DNA from: DATEPR01 sp036279295
GTDB taxonomy: Bacteria; Actinomycetota; Actinomycetes; Mycobacteriales; Pseudonocardiaceae
Direction of reading: 5' to 3'
Length of the DNA stretch: 64,000 bases
Assembly: GCA_036279295.1 (NCBI GenBank)
Contig: DASUJK010000317.1
Coordinates: 1 to 64,000, forward strand
The notes below the pieces were generated by a model. The model saw nothing but the letters and a program-made list of their open reading frames with translations, was not told where the DNA came from and did not search any database. The translations under genes were made by a program, and so were the position numbers. Shown in pieces: positions 59,410-64,000 of the stretch (the first letter of the stretch is position 1; every line of letters starts with the position of its first letter).

Positions 59410-62400
59410 ATGCGGCGAAGTAGAAAACTCGCATTAGCCATCGCGGTGACAGCATCCGCGACTTTGGCTCTCACCCAAGCGGCCGCCGCGGTCGCTGCGC
59501 CCAGTACCAGTACTGGGCTCGGTCCGGCGGTCGTGTTTCCCCAGCAGCCTCTGACGGCTCAGGAGGCCGCTGCGCTCTCGCAGAACGCGAACACCCCGGT
59601 GATCGTCATTTTGCGCAACCAGCCGGCAGTCGCGGCGGTCAACACGCCGGCGGCGACCACCAGGTCGCGCAACATCGCCAGCATGCAGGCCCCGGTCGTG
59701 TCCGAGCTGTCCCACGTACACGCCAAGCACGTGAAGTCCTACAAGGTCGCGAACGTGCTCGCCGCCACGGTGTCCAAGGGGGAGGCCGCCCGACTGGCCG
59801 CCAACCCGGCCGTCGCCCAGGTCCTCCCGGACTCCGTCATCAAGGGCACGCCCGACACCGCGACGGCAGCAGCAGCCGCATCGGACCCCGGCGCCCCCGC
59901 ATCGTCGGCCATCTGCCCGGCACCCGGCGCCAAGCCGCTGCTGGAGCCGGAAGCACTCGATGTCACCCACACGGACTCCGACGACCCCGGCGCCAAGACC
60001 GCCCGTAGCCTCGGCTTCACGGGTGCCGGCGTGAAGGTCGCCTACATCGCCGAGGGCATCGACATCAACAACCCGGACTTCATCCGGGCCGACGGCAGCC
60101 ACGTGTTCGCCGACTACGAGGACTTCACCGGTGACGGGCCCAACGCGCCCACCTCCGCGGGTGAGGCCTTCCTGGACGCCAGCGCGATCGCAGCCCAGGG
60201 TCGCCAGACCTACGACATCTCGAACTTCGGCGCGCACCCGCTGTCGGGTCCGTGCGACGTGCGGATCGAGGGTGTCGCACCCGGCGCCTCGCTGTACGGC
60301 TTCAAGGTGTTCGGTCAGCAGCACGCGACCACCACCTCGGCGATCCTCCAGTCCATCGACTGGGCGGTCAACGTCGACCACGTCAACGTGATCAACGAGT
60401 CGTTCGGGTCCAACCCGTACCCGGACACCACGTCGGCCGACGCCGTCGCGCTGTTCAACGACAACGCGGTCGCGGCGGGCGTCACGGTGACGACGTCCAG
60501 TGGTGACGCGGGTCCGACGAACACCATCGGCTCCCCGGCCACCGACCCGAACGTGATCTCGGTCGGCGCGTCCACCACGTTCCGCTGGTTGCAGCAGACC
60601 GACTACGCCGCGGCGCGGACCTTCGCGCCCGGCGGCGGCTGGCTGAACGACAACATCAGCACGCTGTCCTCCAGCGGTGTCAGCCAGCGCGGCCGGACCA
60701 TCGACCTGGTCGCGCCGGGCGACAGCAGCTTCGCGCTGTGCACGCCGAACACGGCCCTCTTCGAGGACTGTGTCAACTTCAACGGCCAGCCGTCCAACGT
60801 GGAACGCAGTGGTGGCACGAGTGAGTCCTCGCCGCTGACCGCGGGCGCTGCCGCACTGGTGATCCAGGCCTACCGCCAGGCCCACCACGGCGCCACCCCG
60901 ACGCCGGGCCTGGTCAAGCAGATCCTGGTCAGCACCGCCGACGACCTGACCGTCCCCGGTGACGAGCAGGGTGCCGGCCGGCTGGACAGCTTCAAGGCGG
61001 TCCAGGCAGCGCTGTCCGTGAAGACCAAGGACGGCTCGCCGTCCGCGACCGGTTCCACCCTGCTGGTCAACAAGACCCAGTTGGACGCGACCGGCGCGAC
61101 GGGCAGTGACCACTCGTGGCAGCTGAAGGTCACCAACACCGGTGCCAAGGCACAGACGGTGAACCTGTCCGGCCGTGGCTTCGGCGCGATGAGGCACACG
61201 ACGAACGGCAGCGTGACGCTCAACGACGCGACCAGTCCGCACTTCGCGGACTGGTCGGGCGTGAACAACAACTTCGGTCAGCTCACGTTCAACGTCCCGG
61301 CCGGGATGGACCGCCTCACGGCGAACATCGCCTACCCGGGTGACCCGAACGCGTCGCTCAACGCCCGTGTCCGCCTGATCCTGGTCGACCCGAAGGGTCG
61401 CATGGTGGCGCACTCGCTGCCGCAGGGTGTCGGCAACGCCGGCTTCGTGGACGTCCGCTTCCCGACCGCTGGCAAGTGGACCGCGACCATCTTCGGCATC
61501 GACGGTGCCGACGGCGGTACGCAGGGCAAGGTGCTGTTCACCGAGAGCAGCCAGAACACCACCGGTTTCGGTGCCGTCAGCCCGGCTGTGCTGCGCCTGG
61601 CCCCCGGCCAGACCGGCACGGTCACGGTCACGGCGAAGACCCCGAACAAGCCCGGTGACGCGGCTGGCGCCGTGGTGCTGAACGCGGGTGCGGGCAACCA
61701 GACCTCGGTGCCGATCATCGTGCGCAGCCTCATCGCAGCGGGCGGGAACGGCAAGTTCAGCGGCACGCTGACCGGTGGCAACGGCCGCCAGTCCAACGTG
61801 GGCCAGGAGAACTTCTACCAGTTCAACGTGCCCGCCGGCACGAAGAACATCTCCGCCAGCGTCGACATCACCGAAGATGCCACGAACAACGTGGCCGTCT
61901 ACCTGATCGACCCGGAGGGCATCGCGGTCGCGTCGAGCACGAACCGGTTGACCACCGAGTTCAACTTCGACATCGGCAGCCTGAGCCAGTCCGCACTCAC
62001 CCAGACCGACGTGTACGCCAACGCGCCGCAAGCCGGTCGGTGGGCGCTGCTGGTGAACTTCGCCGGTGCGGTCGCCGGGGACATCCTGTCCCAGCCGTTC
62101 AACGGCAGCGTCGGCTTCAACAAGGTCGACGTGAAGGCCAACGGCCTGCCCAACGGCTCAACGCTGACGGCAGGCAAGTCGGTCACCGTGCCGGTCAAGG
62201 TGCGCAACAACGGGACGGCGCCGGAGGACTTCTTCGTCGACCCGCGGCTGAACACCACGACCAGCATCCACCCGACCGCGCTCGGTCCGACGACGGTGGC
62301 ACTGCCCACCAGGACCCAGCCGGTGTGGTTCGTGCCGTCGGAGACCACCGGTGTGGCCATCGTCGCCAACGCGACGCAGCCCATGGAGTTCGACTACGGC

Positions 62401-62838
62401 CCGTTCGCCGGTGACCCCGACCTGCCGTCCGACGTCAACGGTCTGACCGCCATCGGTTCGTTCCACGCCAACCCGGTGCCCCAGGGCCTCTGGTTCGCGC
62501 TGGCGTCCGAGACCGGCCCGACCCCGGCCAACGGTGGCATCAAGGGCTCGGCGACGTTCGACATGGTCGCCCAGACCAAGGCGTTCGACCCGGCGGTCAC
62601 CTCGCCGGCGACCGACCTCTGGCAGGGTGCCGTGTCCGACATCGGTGAGCTGAACCTGATCACGGTCCAGCCTGGGCAGACGGCCACCATTCCGGTGACC
62701 ATCACGCCTAACGGTCCTGCTGGTTCTATCGTGACCGGCACGCTCTACGTGGATCAGTTGGCCGTCGACAACTCTGACGTGACCAACGAGTCCGCCAACG
62801 AGCTGACCGGGTTGCCTTACCAGTACACGATCGGCTAG
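59410..62838 (+). CDS. Large secreted S8-like serine peptidase family protein
   Basis: A 1142-residue secreted protein. The signal peptide (MRRSRKLALAIAVTASATLA to AAAAVAAP) is followed by a propeptide-like inhibitor I9 region (PVIVILRNQPAVAAV, YKVANVLAATVSKGEAARLA) and an S8 domain. Ser is in the motif GGTSESSPLTAGAAALV. Where S8 enzymes have DTG, this reads VAYIAEGIDINNPDF, and no HGTHVAG is seen, so the Asp/His pair is not evident. SSGDAGPTNTIGSPATDPNV recalls sedolisins. The C-terminal 600 residues are beta-sandwich repeats. GGAGGG six bases upstream supports ATG 59410. Ends with a strong terminator. Confidence 0.88.
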   Translation: MRRSRKLALAIAVTASATLALTQAAAAVAAPSTSTGLGPAVVFPQQPLTAQEAAALSQNANTPVIVILRNQPAVAAVNTPAATTRSRNIASMQAPVVSELSHVHAKHVKSYKVANVLAATVSKGEAARLAANPAVAQVLPDSVIKGTPDTATAAAAASDPGAPASSAICPAPGAKPLLEPEALDVTHTDSDDPGAKTARSLGFTGAGVKVAYIAEGIDINNPDFIRADGSHVFADYEDFTGDGPNAPTSAGEAFLDASAIAAQGRQTYDISNFGAHPLSGPCDVRIEGVAPGASLYGFKVFGQQHATTTSAILQSIDWAVNVDHVNVINESFGSNPYPDTTSADAVALFNDNAVAAGVTVTTSSGDAGPTNTIGSPATDPNVISVGASTTFRWLQQTDYAAARTFAPGGGWLNDNISTLSSSGVSQRGRTIDLVAPGDSSFALCTPNTALFEDCVNFNGQPSNVERSGGTSESSPLTAGAAALVIQAYRQAHHGATPTPGLVKQILVSTADDLTVPGDEQGAGRLDSFKAVQAALSVKTKDGSPSATGSTLLVNKTQLDATGATGSDHSWQLKVTNTGAKAQTVNLSGRGFGAMRHTTNGSVTLNDATSPHFADWSGVNNNFGQLTFNVPAGMDRLTANIAYPGDPNASLNARVRLILVDPKGRMVAHSLPQGVGNAGFVDVRFPTAGKWTATIFGIDGADGGTQGKVLFTESSQNTTGFGAVSPAVLRLAPGQTGTVTVTAKTPNKPGDAAGAVVLNAGAGNQTSVPIIVRSLIAAGGNGKFSGTLTGGNGRQSNVGQENFYQFNVPAGTKNISASVDITEDATNNVAVYLIDPEGIAVASSTNRLTTEFNFDIGSLSQSALTQTDVYANAPQAGRWALLVNFAGAVAGDILSQPFNGSVGFNKVDVKANGLPNGSTLTAGKSVTVPVKVRNNGTAPEDFFVDPRLNTTTSIHPTALGPTTVALPTRTQPVWFVPSETTGVAIVANATQPMEFDYGPFAGDPDLPSDVNGLTAIGSFHANPVPQGLWFALASETGPTPANGGIKGSATFDMVAQTKAFDPAVTSPATDLWQGAVSDIGELNLITVQPGQTATIPVTITPNGPAGSIVTGTLYVDQLAVDNSDVTNESANELTGLPYQYTIG

Positions 62839-62850
62839 TCGCTTTCCTGG

Positions 62851-62884
62851 AACGGCCCCATCGGCTTTTGCCGGTGGGGCCGTT
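62851..62884 (+). terminator. Rho-independent terminator
   Basis: AACGGCCCCA (62851-62860) pairs with TGGGGCCGTT (62875-62884), with CGGC/GCCG extending the stem around a TTTT loop. A T-rich tail TTTCTTTCTCTTTT follows. It begins 13 bases after the S8 protein stop and is the clearest terminator in the window. Confidence 0.92.
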
Positions 62885-62986
62885 TCTTTCTCTTTTGCTT
62901 TTCTTTGCCCACCCCCACCGCTCCGGTATCACTACGTGGGGCACTTTGGAGCGGGCCGGTGGGGAAGTGCGGGTCTTGCCGTTGCT

Positions 62987-64000
62987 TCACCCTTGGCGGG
63001 TTCTCTGGTTCTCCAGGCCTGCCAATGCCTGTTCGATTGTCCTGTGGAATGTGGGGTAGGCGTAGATCATCTGCCTTAGGCGTTCTGTGGGTACTTCTGC
63101 GTGTACCGCTACCACTAGTGCGGACAGCACCTCGCCGCCGGTTGGGCCTGCTGATGTGGCGCCTACCAGTACGCCTTTGTCCGCGTCTTCCACCAGCTTG
63201 ATCAGGCCTGTGTTGCCCGCTTTGTGGATCCAGCCTCGGGTGGAGCTTGGGATCTGCGCCACGCCTACGCGGACGTTCAGGCCCTGGTCCTTGGCCTGTG
63301 CCTCGCTCATTCCGACCGAGCCGACCTCGGGATCGGTGAATGTCACCCTGGGTACGGCGTGGTACTCGGCGCCGTGGCCCGGGGTCCCCAGAATGCTTCG
63401 GGTTGCGATGGCTGCCTGGTACATCGACATGTGTGTGAAGGCGCCCTTGCCGGTGATGTCTCCGATGGCCCACACGCCGTCGGCGATTCGCAGCTGGTCG
63501 TCCGGCGGTAGCACCTTGGACTTCGGGTCCAGTCCGATGGCATCGACACCCAGTTGGTCGATTGTGCTGCGTCGACCGCTGGCCACCAGTAGGTGTTGGG
63601 TCTGGACGCTCTCCGTGCCGAATTCCAGGGTGAAGGTGCCGTCGTAGTGCACCTTGGAGACGTCCGCGCTGTTGTGGACCGCGATGCCGTCCTCTGCGAA
63701 CGCGGCCTCGACCAACTCGCTGGACTCTGGCTCCTCGTAGGCCAGGAGTCGCGCCGACCGGCCGAGCACGCTGACCCTGGTGCCGAACCGGGCGAATGCC
63801 TGGGCCAGTTCGCAGCCGATCGCGCCGCTGCCCAGGACGGCCAGTGACTCGGGGGCCTTCTCGATGGTGAGGATGTCCCGATTGGTCCAGTAGGGAGTGT
63901 CGGCGATGCCGTCGATCGGCGGGACGGCCGGGTCGGTGCCGGTGTTCAGGACGATTCCCCTGCGAGCCGTCAGCTCGACCTGCTCGCCGGAGCCGTTCGA
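62987..64000 (-). CDS. Pyridine nucleotide-disulfide oxidoreductase (N-terminus beyond window)
   Basis: The C-terminal 337 residues of a flavin disulfide reductase. The frame is open at the right edge, so the FAD-binding start and any redox CxxxxC are unseen. Visible are the NAD(P)-binding fold (LAVLGSGAIGCELAQAFARF), the second FAD motif (GVWAIGDITGKGAFTHMSM), and the dimerisation domain (VTFTDPEVGSVGMSEAQA, ending YPTFHRTIEQAL). In dihydrolipoamide dehydrogenases this end carries HPT with a catalytic His; here it reads AYPTFH, so a quinone- or mercuric-reductase-like (LpdA-type) enzyme is more likely. The codons include more T/A-ending forms than upstream genes. Confidence 0.88.
   Translation of the reverse strand, partial: SNGSGEQVELTARRGIVLNTGTDPAVPPIDGIADTPYWTNRDILTIEKAPESLAVLGSGAIGCELAQAFARFGTRVSVLGRSARLLAYEEPESSELVEAAFAEDGIAVHNSADVSKVHYDGTFTLEFGTESVQTQHLLVASGRRSTIDQLGVDAIGLDPKSKVLPPDDQLRIADGVWAIGDITGKGAFTHMSMYQAAIATRSILGTPGHGAEYHAVPRVTFTDPEVGSVGMSEAQAKDQGLNVRVGVAQIPSSTRGWIHKAGNTGLIKLVEDADKGVLVGATSAGPTGGEVLSALVVAVHAEVPTERLRQMIYAYPTFHRTIEQALAGLENQRTRQG

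Noticed and set aside
59434..62031. An 865-codon minus-strand open frame opposite the S8 protein
   Set aside because: Shadow frame; the plus strand has signal peptide, S8 motifs and terminator.
1..64000. Search by eye for CRISPR arrays, tRNAs, rRNAs, transposases and att sites
   Set aside because: None seen; no regularly spaced long repeats, cloverleaf genes or transposase frames could be supported.

Overview
The window is high-GC DNA (GC strongly favoured at third codon positions) from a filamentous, mycolata-related actinomycete. The gene families (ESX-type type VII secretion with EccB/C/D/E and mycosin, XRE-DUF5753/DUF397 pairs, ECF sigma with zinc-finger anti-sigma, bacterial Ku, DUF3152, CsoR) point to Pseudonocardiaceae or a close relative, but no rRNA or marker in the window fixes the genus. 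No tRNA, rRNA, CRISPR array, insertion sequence or replication origin was seen.

Layout. 0-3.4 kb: a Ser/Thr kinase cut by the left edge, a small membrane protein, an ECF sigma factor with its zinc-finger anti-sigma factor, and a divergent anti-sigma paralogue that lacks the zinc finger; both sides of the divergent gap carry ECF-type promoter motifs. 3.4-8.4 kb: Ku, then an accessory stretch in which an alpha/beta hydrolase, an XRE-DUF5753 regulator and its DUF397 partner are each split by one extra base in a run of three G/C. It ends with a small Bell/RHIM-like effector next to the deleted remnant of an NB-ARC/TPR (NLR-like) protein. 8.4-9.6 kb: an HpnB-like glycosyltransferase.

9.6-19.9 kb is a myo-inositol uptake and catabolism cluster: iolG and a GntR repressor on the minus strand, and iolE-iolC-aldolase-ABC importer-iolB-iolD on the plus strand, mostly joined by 4-bp stop/start overlaps. 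iolA is absent from the cluster. 20-25 kb is a lower-GC accessory patch: a TIR protein, a DUF4236 membrane protein, a secreted DUF3152 putative metalloprotease, a frameshifted small membrane protein, and an MNT/HEPN toxin-antitoxin-like pair preceded by three 20-bp-phased ACTATAGT palindromes. 25-35 kb holds housekeeping and metabolic genes: trpS, sdaA, an XRE regulator divergent from an MFS exporter, an amidohydrolase/M20 peptidase pair, csoR with its operator, and apbE.

35-56.7 kb is a complete ESX-like secretion locus. A NarL-type response regulator is coupled to eccB at one end, and a membrane histidine kinase is coupled to mycP at the other. Between them lie eccE, eccD, a YbaB-like protein, an LpqN-like protein, three large helical/PPE-like candidate substrates, an XRE regulator, eccC, a WXG100 pair and three further candidate substrates, one of them a fused DUF1023 alpha/beta hydrolase. 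The mycosin has lost two of its three catalytic residues. The right flank has an APC transporter fused to an OB-fold domain, a large secreted S8-like protein also without a visible Asp/His pair, and a flavin disulfide reductase cut by the right edge.
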